Of a DNA stretch of 19,481 bases, positions 1 to 6,994 are shown piece by piece. The notes beneath the pieces were generated by a model. It was not told the origin of the DNA, ran no database searches, and worked only from the letters and a program-made list of their open reading frames with translations. Each line of letters starts with the position of its first letter. The stretch's first letter is position 1. The stretch is from CAYJAD01 sp964372165 (GTDB taxonomy: Bacteria > Desulfobacterota > Desulfovibrionia > Desulfovibrionales > Desulfovibrionaceae). Where the stretch lies: the NCBI GenBank assembly GCA_964372165.1, contig CAYJPT010000033.1:1-19481 (forward strand), in the 5' to 3' direction. Position numbers and translations under genes: made by a program.

Positions 1-23
1 GGCTCAAAATGAAGCCGTTTTTC
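1..23 (+). terminator. Terminator-like hairpin at the window edge
   Basis: GGCTCA pairs with TGA-A-GCC (six pairs, one bulged A) around an AAA loop, followed by GTTTTTC. This looks like the rho-independent terminator of a plus-strand gene that ends to the left of the window. The stem may extend beyond position 1, which cannot be seen. Confidence 0.3.
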
Positions 24-315
24 AGATTGGAACCCAAGGGGCGAATCTCATCATGGCACTAGTTTTAACTGGATGCCGAATACAAGACAGCATTCGATTC
101 ATTTAACGCAAAAACTTCTTGACTTCGGGGGTGGGTCTATACAAGTACCGACTAATATAGACAAAAAAGCATCAAATATGCAAATTAAAAAGTATATTTT
201 CAGTATTAAAACATACATTTACACCCTTAACAGCACTACTACCATAAAAAGAAATATTGCTCATTTTACTTTTTTAGGATAGCTTTACCAACCGCTAGAG
301 TTTTTTAGATAATAT

Positions 316-346
316 TTGAATATCTAATTGCCATAGGTGATATAAT
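316..346 (+). promoter_or_regulatory. Candidate promoter of the flavin oxidoreductase
   Basis: TTGAAT (316-321) and a perfect TATAAT (341-346) are separated by 19 bases. A second TATAAT lies at 364-369 without a good -35 box and is overlapped by one arm of the AAAAGTCAT/ATGACTTTT inverted repeat. Either box could serve. The assignment rests on consensus match only. Confidence 0.35.
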
Positions 347-355
347 TTTACTGTC

Positions 356-400
356 AAAAGTCATATAATACTGCATAAGCACCTTTTAACAATGACTTTT
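356..400 (+). promoter_or_regulatory. 9-bp inverted repeat in the leader of the oxidoreductase gene
   Basis: AAAAGTCAT (356-364) and ATGACTTTT (392-400) are perfect inverted copies 27 bases apart, followed by ATTATT. The repeat overlaps a TATAAT box at 364-369. It could be an operator or a weak attenuator hairpin in the leader; the sequence does not decide. Confidence 0.3.
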
Positions 401-445
401 ATTATTCCTATCAAACAATGTAGGGTCTATATCTGGAGATGAATA

Positions 446-1585
446 ATGAGTTTTCCTGTATTAAAAATTGGTGAATTAACAGCGACCATGCCTATAGTTC
501 AAGGTGGCATGGGTGTTGGAATTTCACTTTCTCGCTTAGCATCAGCTGTTGCTAATCAAGGTGGCATTGGCGTCATTGCTGGTGCAATGATTGGCATGAA
601 AGAGCCTGATATTGCAAAAAACCCTGTAGAAGCAAACTTACGTGCTCTTAGGCAAGAGTTGATCAAGGCACGTGAAGCCACAAAGGGTATTATTGGCGTT
701 AATATCATGGTTGCACTGACCACATTTTCTGAAATGGTAAAAACCTCCATTGAAAACAGAGCGGATATTATTTTTTCAGGCGCTGGTTTACCTTTTGATT
801 TACCGCGACTTTTACGTGAAGTCTGTGAACAAAAAAAGGAAGATTTTTGCACAAAACTTGTCCCTATTGTTTCATCAGCACGTGCCGCATCTATTATTGC
901 AAAAAAATGGGCCAGTCGTGAAGGTTATGTACCAGATGCCTTTGTTGTTGAAGGTCCAAAAGCTGGTGGTCACCTTGGTTTCAAAGCTGAGGATCTTCAA
1001 AACCCTGACTTTGCTCTTGAAGAACTTATCCCGCAAGTGGTTGATGTAGCAAAAAGCTTGGAAGATAAGGCTGGGCGTGCTGTGCCGGTTATTGCTGCTG
1101 GAGGAATATATAGCGGTGCTGATATTAAACACTTTTTAGATCTTGGTGCATCAGGTGTGCAAATGGGTACACGTTTTGTAGCCACATATGAATGTGACGC
1201 AGATGAGCGTTTTAAGCAAAGCTATATAAACGCTACCGAAGATGATATAACTATTATCAAAAGTCCTGTAGGCATGCCTGGCAGAGCATTACGTAATAGC
1301 TTTGTTCAAGACATGCAAGATGGTAAGAAAAAACCTTTCCGATGCGTGTTTAAATGTGTAAGCACTTGTGCACAAGAAAAAACTCCCTATTGTATTGCCA
1401 TGGCTCTAATTAGTGCCATGAAAGGCAACCTTGAGCGCGGTTTTGCCTTTTGCGGCTCCAATGTATCAAAAATTGATCGCATCATTTCTGTACGTGAACT
1501 TATGGAATCATTACAAAAAGAATTTGATGAAGCTGTTCAAAACTTAAATGGTAAAGTAGAAAAAGCACTTTCTGACAAAGCATAA
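446..1585 (+). CDS. NAD(P)H-dependent flavin oxidoreductase, nitronate monooxygenase/2-nitropropane dioxygenase class
   Basis: This is a predicted FMN-dependent TIM-barrel enzyme of 379 residues. The N-terminal MPIVQGGMGVG (15-25) and GGIGVI (39-44) are the usual family start. AGGHLG (173-178) carries the conserved active-site His176 region, VPVIAAGGI (213-221) and GVQMGTRF (237-244) form the phosphate-binding strands, and SPVGMPGRA (273-281) is typical of the longer bacterial members. Family members oxidise nitronates, and FabK relatives reduce enoyl-ACP; the true substrate cannot be read from sequence. The C-terminal part has a cysteine cluster C300-x3-C304-x3-C308-x7-C316, which I recall from homologues in anaerobes and which might bind metal. 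The start is supported by GGAG at 435-438, seven bases before the ATG. The gene stands alone, convergent with aat, and its stop codon lies inside a dispersed repeat end. Confidence 0.85.
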   Translation: MSFPVLKIGELTATMPIVQGGMGVGISLSRLASAVANQGGIGVIAGAMIGMKEPDIAKNPVEANLRALRQELIKAREATKGIIGVNIMVALTTFSEMVKTSIENRADIIFSGAGLPFDLPRLLREVCEQKKEDFCTKLVPIVSSARAASIIAKKWASREGYVPDAFVVEGPKAGGHLGFKAEDLQNPDFALEELIPQVVDVAKSLEDKAGRAVPVIAAGGIYSGADIKHFLDLGASGVQMGTRFVATYECDADERFKQSYINATEDDITIIKSPVGMPGRALRNSFVQDMQDGKKKPFRCVFKCVSTCAQEKTPYCIAMALISAMKGNLERGFAFCGSNVSKIDRIISVRELMESLQKEFDEAVQNLNGKVEKALSDKA

Positions 1586-1601
1586 ATCAGCATTTCCTTA
1601 A
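1582..1601 (-). repeat. Solo end of the TTAAGGAAA element overlapping a stop codon
   Basis: Read on the minus strand, these 20 bases are TTAAGGAAATGCTGATTTAT, identical to the left terminus of the copies at 4823 and 19457. Identity stops on the inner side, so only one terminus remains. The TAA stop of the oxidoreductase (1583-1585) is part of the repeat. Confidence 0.75.
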
Positions 1602-1608
1602 AAAAGAT

Positions 1609-1640
1609 AAAGGCTCTGCATAACAATATGCGGAGCCTTT
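1609..1640. terminator. Strong hairpin terminator between convergent genes
   Basis: AAAGGCTC-T-GCAT (1609-1621) pairs with ATGC-G-GAGCCTTT (1628-1640), with one T-G wobble and an AACAAT loop. On the plus strand the U-rich tail is weak (TTTAAGTTTCT). On the minus strand a run of six T follows a few bases beyond the stem (complement of 1601-1606). It probably acts bidirectionally for the oxidoreductase and aat. Confidence 0.7.
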
Positions 1641-1665
1641 AAGTTTCTAAAAATACAAACCATTT

Positions 1666-1816
1666 TTAGATAGTATCGTCAAATGCGACTTTTTGTTTTT
1701 CTCTGCGTCAGATTTCACAAGCGTTTTCGGTCATGTATGCCCCTATACACTCCCTCAAAGCTCATTCATCTTCCTTGATAAAACTCAAAAATTTGCAATT
1801 TGACGACACTATCTAA
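1666..1816. mobile_element. MITE-like 151-bp inverted-repeat element
   Basis: The left terminus (1666-1686) begins TTAGATAGTATCGTCAAAT. The right terminus (1795-1816), read on the minus strand, begins TTAGATAGTGTCGTCAAAT. The two agree at 18 of these 19 positions. The interior has no open frame of useful length, so this is a non-autonomous element or a deleted insertion sequence. If the duplicated target is TA, the element proper starts at GATAGT; the flanks do not prove this. It sits between the terminator and the end of aat. Confidence 0.7.
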
Positions 1817-1832
1817 GATATATTCTTAGATA
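1810..1832 (-). terminator. AT-rich hairpin abutting the end of aat
   Basis: TATCTAAGA (1810-1818) and TCTTAGATA (1824-1832) pair perfectly over nine bases with a TATAT loop, directly after the aat stop codon. The left arm is shared with the right terminus of the 151-bp element. No T-run follows on the minus strand, so termination by this hairpin alone is doubtful. Confidence 0.35.
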
Positions 1833-2534
1833 TTACAAAAAGCCAATTTCACCAGTATAGCTTGAAAAATCCATAGGATTTATCCCACTAGCCTCAAGAG
1901 CCTGCTTAAGCAATAAAGTAAAACTTGAACGGGTGATACAACAAGCCCCCATACTATTCATAAGCAATGTTTCTTGTTGGCAATCAAACAATAAAAATTT
2001 CTGTTTCTTAAGCCTTTCGATTAAAAAGCATAAAGCAATTTTGGAAGCATCAGATTTATTATAAAACATGGACTCAGCAAAAAAAATCTTGCCCAAAGCA
2101 ACACCATATATGCCACCTACTAATTGTTCATCCTGCCAACATTCAACAGAATGTGCAAAACCAAGGGCATGTAAATGTGTATAAGCTTCTTGCATTTCAG
2201 GTAAAATCCAAGTTCCATCTTGATCTGGCCTTGGTGTTGTGGCGCAAGCTTTAATTACCAATGCAAAAGCCCCATTCATGGTACAGTGAAAAGAGCCATT
2301 TTTAATTTTTCTCTTTAATCGCTTAGATATATAAAATTTATTGAATGGCAAAATACAGCGTGGCTCAAGTGACCACCATAAAATAGGACTATTTTCCCCA
2401 TACCAAGGAAAAATCCCCTGACTATAAGCATACAAAAGCCGTTCAGGACTTAAGTCGCCTCCCACACACAGCAATCCGTTAATAGCTTTGTGCACAGGAG
2501 GAAACCATATATCCTTAGTTAGCTTAGCAAGCAT
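1833..2534 (-). CDS. aat: Leucyl/phenylalanyl-tRNA--protein transferase
   Basis: Aat transfers Leu or Phe from aminoacyl-tRNA to proteins with an N-terminal Lys or Arg, creating N-degrons for ClpS-ClpAP in the cytoplasm. The 233-residue product has the family's usual length and hallmark segments. GLLCVGGDLSPERLL (20-34) and AYSQGIFPWY (36-45) are followed by PILWWSLEPR (50-59) near the N-terminus. Further on come HSVECWQDEQLVGGIYGVALG and FFAESMF, which form the acetyltransferase-like core. Its ATG shares one base with the clpA stop codon (TAATG), and no clear Shine-Dalgarno sequence is seen, so translation is probably coupled to clpA. It is the last gene of the clpS-clpA-aat run, which matches its functional partners. 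Confidence 0.95.
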   Translation of the reverse strand: MLAKLTKDIWFPPVHKAINGLLCVGGDLSPERLLYAYSQGIFPWYGENSPILWWSLEPRCILPFNKFYISKRLKRKIKNGSFHCTMNGAFALVIKACATTPRPDQDGTWILPEMQEAYTHLHALGFAHSVECWQDEQLVGGIYGVALGKIFFAESMFYNKSDASKIALCFLIERLKKQKFLLFDCQQETLLMNSMGACCITRSSFTLLLKQALEASGINPMDFSSYTGEIGFL

Positions 2535-4762
2535 TAAGAAAGCCCATAATTAAATTTAAGTCCATCTTTAGTGGCATCAACAGTCACAATACCCCCACGT
2601 GCAAGCTTACCAAAAAGAAGCTCAGAAGCTAGTACATCTTCAATTTCAGCACGTAATATTCGTTGCAATGGTCTTGCCCCATAAATAGGATCATAACCTT
2701 TAACTGCAAGCCATTGCTGCGCATCTGGGGTAAGAATAATCTTTACCTTACGCTCAGCTAAATTTTGACTAAGTTGATCCACAAACTTATCAACAATATG
2801 CCCCATAAGGTCAGACGTTAGACTATTAAAAGGAATAATGGCATCAAGCCTATTTCTAAATTCAGGCGAAAAAGTATCCTCCACGGCTTTTAATCCTTTT
2901 TCAGCCATGTTGGCAAGGGCCTGCTCAACAAATCCAAGGTTTGACTTAGTCATGTCACGTGCTCCGGCATTGGAGGTCATAATCAAAATGACATTGCGAA
3001 AATCAGCTTTGCGACCGGTATTATCAGTTAAAGTACCATAATCCATCACTTGCAATAATACATTATAAATATCTTCATGCGCTTTTTCAATTTCATCAAG
3101 TAAAACTAATGCATAAGGAGATTTACGAATAGCTTCTGTTAGTTGTCCGCCTTGTTCAAATCCCACATACCCAGGAGGAGCACCAATAAAGCGTGATACA
3201 GCATGCTTTTCCATATACTCACTCATATCATAGCGTAGAAATTTCACACCAAGTCTATTGGCAAGCTGTTTTGCAAGTTCTGTTTTACCAACACCTGTTG
3301 GACCATAGAATAAAAAGCATCCCGATGGTCTGTTTTCACGATTTAAACCTGCTCTCGCTCGCAATATGGCTTTTACAGTTTGATTAACAGCAATGTCCTG
3401 CCCAAATACCTTGGCACGTACATCTTGCTCAAGGGTGGAAAGACGTTCCTTTTCTCTGCCGGAAACAGAACGCTCAGGAATGCCAGCCATACGAGCAACC
3501 ACACGCTCAATATCTTGTACACTTACACGAACTTTTTTATCACTATTATTCTTAAGTCTAACCGATGCTCCAGCTTCGTCCATAACATCAATTGCCTTAT
3601 CCGGCAAAAGCCTATCTTGTAAATGTCTGGCAGAAAGCTCTACTGTAGCTTTAAGCGTAGAGGATGGATAACTCACATTATGATGACTTGCATACCGTGA
3701 CTGTAAACCTTGTAAAATACTAATGCATTCAATTTCAGATGGCTCACGAATATCAACACGTTGAAAACGTCGAGAAAGGGCACGATCTTTTTCCAAATGA
3801 TTACGAAATTCCTCATGTGTAGTAGATCCCATGCAGCGAATTTCACCACCGGCAAGTACAGGCTTTAATAAATTTGACGCATCAAGAGAACCACCAGAGG
3901 TTGAACCAGCACCAACTATAGTATGTATTTCATCAATAAACAAAATAGCATTATCCACTTTTTTTAATGATGAAATTACACCTTTTAACCTATTTTCAAA
4001 GTCACCTCTATAACGTGCCCCTGCTAGCAATAGTCCCATATCTAAGGAAAAAATACGCGCACTTTTAAATTTTTCCGGCACCTTTCCTTCAGATATACGT
4101 AAAGCAAGTCCTTCAGCTATGGCAGTTTTACCAACGCCTGGTTCACCCACAAATAAAGGATTGTTTTTACGCCTGCGGCACAATACCTCTACAGTGCGAT
4201 CAAGCTCCATTTCACGCCCAACTAGTGGATCAATACTGCCGGCAGACGCCTTTGCAGTAAGCTCAACAGTATATTTAGCCAAAGCGTCAGCATCGTTGCT
4301 ATCCTTTCCACCAAATACGCCCTTTGAACCATTACCAAAATCACCGTGCGAAATATATTCCAAAACCTGTGCACGAGTTATACCCTGTTTTTTAAGAAAA
4401 TGGCTAGCAAAGGATTTGTCTTCTTCCATTAAAGCTGCAAGTACATCACCAAGCTCCACAAGCTCTCGCCCTGCAGCTTGAATATGTAATACAGCACGTT
4501 CAAGCACACGTTGCACACCTTCAGTTTGTATTACTTCACTCAAGTTATCTTCGTCACGTAATTCCATTTTTTGCGAAAAAAACTCTTCTAACTGATCACG
4601 TAATAAGGACGGACTGGCCCCACAACCCTCAAGCAACATACGCCCCTGCTCTTCCACCGCCATGGCATATAATAAATGCTCAAGAGTTAAAAATTCATGC
4701 TTACGCCTTTGCACATCTTGCAAAGCAAAGTGTAAAACTCTTTGTAAATGTTTACCAAGCAT
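2534..4762 (-). CDS. clpA: ATP-dependent Clp protease ATP-binding subunit ClpA
   Basis: ClpA is a hexameric AAA+ unfoldase that feeds substrates, including ClpS-delivered N-degron proteins, to ClpP. The 742-residue product is close to the E. coli length (758). An N-terminal Clp-N repeat domain (about 1-140) is followed by D1 with Walker A GEPGVGKT (206-213) and Walker B ILFIDE (273-278). D2 has Walker A GPTGVGKT (487-494) and Walker B LVLLDE (552-557). There is no long ClpB-type middle coiled coil between them, which argues for ClpA over ClpB. The LGF at 609-611 occupies the place of the IGL/IGF loop that docks on ClpP. AAGGA lies six bases before the ATG. clpS is 163 bases upstream, and that gap contains a small inverted-repeat element. 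Confidence 0.96.
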   Translation of the reverse strand: MLGKHLQRVLHFALQDVQRRKHEFLTLEHLLYAMAVEEQGRMLLEGCGASPSLLRDQLEEFFSQKMELRDEDNLSEVIQTEGVQRVLERAVLHIQAAGRELVELGDVLAALMEEDKSFASHFLKKQGITRAQVLEYISHGDFGNGSKGVFGGKDSNDADALAKYTVELTAKASAGSIDPLVGREMELDRTVEVLCRRRKNNPLFVGEPGVGKTAIAEGLALRISEGKVPEKFKSARIFSLDMGLLLAGARYRGDFENRLKGVISSLKKVDNAILFIDEIHTIVGAGSTSGGSLDASNLLKPVLAGGEIRCMGSTTHEEFRNHLEKDRALSRRFQRVDIREPSEIECISILQGLQSRYASHHNVSYPSSTLKATVELSARHLQDRLLPDKAIDVMDEAGASVRLKNNSDKKVRVSVQDIERVVARMAGIPERSVSGREKERLSTLEQDVRAKVFGQDIAVNQTVKAILRARAGLNRENRPSGCFLFYGPTGVGKTELAKQLANRLGVKFLRYDMSEYMEKHAVSRFIGAPPGYVGFEQGGQLTEAIRKSPYALVLLDEIEKAHEDIYNVLLQVMDYGTLTDNTGRKADFRNVILIMTSNAGARDMTKSNLGFVEQALANMAEKGLKAVEDTFSPEFRNRLDAIIPFNSLTSDLMGHIVDKFVDQLSQNLAERKVKIILTPDAQQWLAVKGYDPIYGARPLQRILRAEIEDVLASELLFGKLARGGIVTVDATKDGLKFNYGLS

Positions 4763-4822
4763 ATAATATCCTTATCTTTTTAATTCAAATCAAATTGTAC
4801 AATTTATAAAAATATAATTTAT

Positions 4823-4914
4823 TTAAGGAAATGCTGATTTATTCTGCAAGCAGAATAAAATCAGAAAGGCACAATATGTTTTTTGACTTGTTGATTTAAT
4901 CAACGTTTCCTTAA
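4823..4914. mobile_element. 92-bp TTAAGGAAA inverted-repeat element between clpS and clpA
   Basis: The left end (4823) starts TTAAGGAAATGCTGATT. The right end, read on the minus strand from 4914, starts TTAAGGAAACGTTGATT; 15 of 17 positions match. Inside, CTGATTTATTCTGC (4834-4847) pairs with 4850-4864 (one bulged A, AA loop) to give a long hairpin. GTTGATT/AATCAAC (4890-4896 and 4898-4904) is a second hairpin. No coding capacity is seen. Two further termini occur at 1582-1601 and 19457-19481, so it is a dispersed family. Lying inside the clpS-clpA transcript, its hairpins could affect termination or mRNA processing. Confidence 0.75.
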
Positions 4915-4925
4915 GTATCGCCCAA

Positions 4926-5243
4926 TTAATCTGCCTCTTCTAAGGTACAACGTAAAGGAAAACCAGCTTCACGAGCCATCATGCGCGTTTGACGTACCTT
5001 AGTTTCTGCAATTTCATGCGTATAAATACCGCACAAACCGACACCTTGTTCATGCACTTGCAACATAATTTGTGTAGCCTGTTCAGCGTTTTTACGAAAA
5101 ACTTTCATTAAAACTAGTACCACAAAGTCCATGCTCGTATAATCATCATTGTGTAAAAGCACTTTATAATTTTGTGGCTCGCGCAAATCTTCTTCTAACA
5201 AAACGTCATCATCATGCTGAGAATTTGCATGTGGCTTATTCAT
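4926..5243 (-). CDS. clpS: ATP-dependent Clp protease adaptor ClpS
   Basis: ClpS binds proteins with N-terminal Leu, Phe, Trp or Tyr and hands them to ClpA. The 105-residue product has the expected small size: a flexible acidic N-terminus, then the folded domain with YKVLLHNDDYTSMDFV. The NDD (32-34), the gatekeeper-like Met38 and His64 (in VHEQG) correspond to the N-end binding pocket of the family. I start at ATG 5243; a TTG lies one codon upstream (5246), but AGGA is nine bases before the ATG and fits it better. It is the first gene of the clpS-clpA-aat group, and a candidate promoter lies about 40 bases upstream. Confidence 0.94.
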   Translation of the reverse strand: MNKPHANSQHDDDVLLEEDLREPQNYKVLLHNDDYTSMDFVVLVLMKVFRKNAEQATQIMLQVHEQGVGLCGIYTHEIAETKVRQTRMMAREAGFPLRCTLEEAD

Positions 5244-5282
5244 CAAAATTAATCCTTTACAGTAATTTCAGTTGACATCACT

Positions 5283-5310
5283 ATCATATAAAGCAAATTA
5301 CTAATTGTAA
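5283..5310 (-). promoter_or_regulatory. Candidate clpS promoter
   Basis: On the minus strand TTACAA (5310-5305) and TATGAT (5288-5283) are separated by 16 bases, about 40 bases upstream of the clpS ATG. This is a sigma-70-like consensus match only; no heat-shock promoter was recognised. Confidence 0.4.
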
Positions 5311-5314
5311 TGTG

Positions 5315-5333
5315 AAAAACGCGTTTACACGCG
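5315..5333 (-). terminator. CGCGT-GTAA-ACGCG hairpin with T-run
   Basis: On the minus strand a five-pair GC-rich stem with a four-base loop is followed directly by TTTTT. It is a compact rho-independent terminator that would stop transcription arriving from radA just before the clpS promoter. Confidence 0.5.
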
Positions 5334-5570
5334 CCTTAAACTCTTCACCTAACTGTCTAAAACAATAATTAAACTACAACCACATATTTTAATTAGAAAA
5401 TTCGACAATATGTAAATCTTAAAAAAGCATGCTCACTCCAAATATTTGTGCCAAAGACATGTAAGCACTTAAATATTAAGGTCAAGGCATATTTTTAATG
5501 TCTTAAAAAATGTATAAATTTCCTTACTGACATTATGCCATTTATTACAACATTATGCCAAGGAATACAC

Positions 5571-5597
5571 AAAAAAAATTTCTTATTAAATCAAGAA
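5571..5597 (-). terminator. Candidate radA terminator
   Basis: On the minus strand TTCTT pairs with AAGAA around an AT-rich loop, and a run of eight T follows one base later. It lies 31 bases past the radA stop. The stem is AT-rich, so the long T-run carries most of the argument. Confidence 0.4.
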
Positions 5598-5627
5598 GAT
5601 ATAGACAACTATAGAGCAGAATAAATA

Positions 5628-6959
5628 TTATTTTTTGGAGAAGAGAGTTTTTTGCAGATGCATAACTGTTGCAAGACCGTTTTTTTCTACATCGGGGTGG
5701 AAAATAGGTGTGTATCCAAGTCGCTTTGCTTGTGCAAAGCGAATCTCTTGTGCATTAACAAGACGCACTTGACCATTTAAATCAACCTCACCCCAAAGTA
5801 CCGCACGTTGCGGTAAGGCTACATCATAAAATGACGACAAAACCGCCGCCACTAAAGCTAAATCCATACCGGGGTCATCAAGGCGCATGCCCCCTCCAAC
5901 TTTAGCATAAATATCTACTTGCCCAAAATTTAATTTGAGCCTTTTTTCAAGCACAGCAAGCAAAAGATGTAAGCGATTAGTATCAAAGCCAAGGGCTGTA
6001 CGTCTAGGAATAGCTAAGTATGTACGTGACACAAGAGCCTGAATTTCAACAGCAAATGGTCTATGTCCATCCACAGCCATAACCACAGCTGTACCACTTA
6101 AAGAGGCATCCCTTGCACTTAAAAAAAATGTAGAAGGATCATCTACTAATTGCATGCCATTGTTAGTCATATGAAAAACTAAAAGTTCCTCATTTGGCCC
6201 AAAACGATTTTTAAACACGCGTAAAAGTCTAAACATCTGCCGCCTGTCACCTTCAAGAGAAATGACAGTATCAACCATATGTTCAAGTAAACGTGGCCCA
6301 GCCAAAGTGCCTTCCTTAGTCACATGTCCAACTAAAACAAGACATGTACCACAAGCACGACATTTTTCAATTAAGTCAGTAGCAACCGCACGAACTTGGC
6401 TCACATTACCTGGCAAGCCTTCTGCATCCATACTACTAAGCGTTTGCACAGAGTCAACTATCAAAAGCGCAGGAGGATCATTTAATAAGATAGGATGTAA
6501 ATCTTCCACATGTACTGTTGCCAAAGCCCATAAATTATCATGTAATATATTAAGCCTTTCCCCACGTGCCTTGATTTGTGGTAATGATTCTTCGCCACTT
6601 GCGTATACAACTTTACGCTTTTTTGCAGCTACATACCCCGCAAGTTGAAGTAGTAAAGTAGATTTTCCAATACCAGGCTCGCCCCCCATTAAGATAGCAG
6701 ATCCAGGTACAAAGCCACTTCCAAGTACTCTATTAAGATCATCAAGCCCGGAGTCAAAAGCAGCATGCCCTTGATCATTTACCGCCTTTAATAATAGAGG
6801 GGTCTTTTCATCATGGTGATGTTTCAACTTGGATTTGCTATGCTTAACCAAAGCAACTGCAAGAGTATTCCACGCTTGGCAAGAAGGACATTGTCCACGC
6901 CATTGCGCGCTTTGTGCTCCACAAGCTGAACAAATATAGTTTTCTCTAACTTTAGCCAT
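5628..6959 (-). CDS. radA: DNA repair/recombination protein RadA (Sms)
   Basis: RadA is a RecA-like ATPase that promotes branch migration and processing of recombination intermediates. The 443-residue protein begins with a zinc finger, C10-x2-C13-x10-C24-x2-C27, followed by a linker that is rather Lys/His-rich. The ATPase domain has Walker A GEPGIGKST (93-101), and LLIVDS (165-170) is the Walker B strand. KNRFG (250-254) is the diagnostic RadA motif. The C-terminal third is the Lon-like fold with LALVAAVLSSF and the LNGQVR segment. The length is usual for the family. It lies 35 bases downstream of the zinc-ribbon protein gene and is probably co-transcribed with it. Confidence 0.96.
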   Translation of the reverse strand: MAKVRENYICSACGAQSAQWRGQCPSCQAWNTLAVALVKHSKSKLKHHHDEKTPLLLKAVNDQGHAAFDSGLDDLNRVLGSGFVPGSAILMGGEPGIGKSTLLLQLAGYVAAKKRKVVYASGEESLPQIKARGERLNILHDNLWALATVHVEDLHPILLNDPPALLIVDSVQTLSSMDAEGLPGNVSQVRAVATDLIEKCRACGTCLVLVGHVTKEGTLAGPRLLEHMVDTVISLEGDRRQMFRLLRVFKNRFGPNEELLVFHMTNNGMQLVDDPSTFFLSARDASLSGTAVVMAVDGHRPFAVEIQALVSRTYLAIPRRTALGFDTNRLHLLLAVLEKRLKLNFGQVDIYAKVGGGMRLDDPGMDLALVAAVLSSFYDVALPQRAVLWGEVDLNGQVRLVNAQEIRFAQAKRLGYTPIFHPDVEKNGLATVMHLQKTLFSKK

Positions 6960-6994
6960 AAAATATATTTAATAAAAATTAATAAGCTAAAGGT

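Larger units (their letters stand above)
24..445. other. 422-base stretch without a convincing gene
   Basis: The stretch is AT-rich and holds no recognisable protein. It contains several short inverted repeats: GTCTATA/TATAGAC (135-141 and 156-162), TTAGATA/TATCTAA (305-311 and 321-327) and AAAAGTCAT/ATGACTTTT (356-364 and 392-400). Two TATAAT boxes precede the oxidoreductase gene. A 69-codon open frame at 73-282 has low-complexity composition and no ribosome binding site, and I do not accept it as a gene. Confidence 0.5.
5247..5627. other. 381-base gap between radA and clpS
   Basis: The gap holds no gene that I can support. From radA toward clpS it contains a T-tailed hairpin (5571-5597), an 11-bp direct repeat ACATTATGCCA at 5530-5540 and 5550-5560 (20-bp period) flanked by TTCCTT and AAGGAA, a GC-rich hairpin with a T-run (5315-5333), and a promoter-like pair for clpS (5283-5310). 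The remainder is AT-rich and featureless. Confidence 0.5.

Noticed and set aside
2..106. 35-codon open segment running in from the left edge, faintly flagellin-like at VFQIGTQGAN
   Set aside because: The rest of the segment does not resemble a flagellin C-terminus, and a terminator-like hairpin occupies its first bases. The evidence is too weak to call a partial gene.
73..282. 69-codon open frame on the plus strand near the left edge
   Set aside because: It has no ribosome binding site, its Ile/Lys/Asn/Thr-rich composition is expected from random AT-rich DNA, and it resembles no protein family I know.
133..431. GGGTCTATA repeated at 133-141 and 423-431
   Set aside because: A nine-base repeat within 300 bases with no symmetry or functional position is compatible with chance.
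4119..4481. 120-codon open frame antisense to clpA
   Set aside because: It lies wholly inside clpA, whose motifs are intact, and has no independent start signal.
5540..5560. Sigma-54-like TGGCAT on the minus strand
   Set aside because: The required GC at the -12 position is missing at the correct spacing, and no gene starts nearby.
5613..5625. GCAGAATAAAT near the radA end, resembling the interior of the TTAAGGAAA element
   Set aside because: Only 11 AT-rich bases match and no terminus is nearby, so chance is a sufficient explanation.
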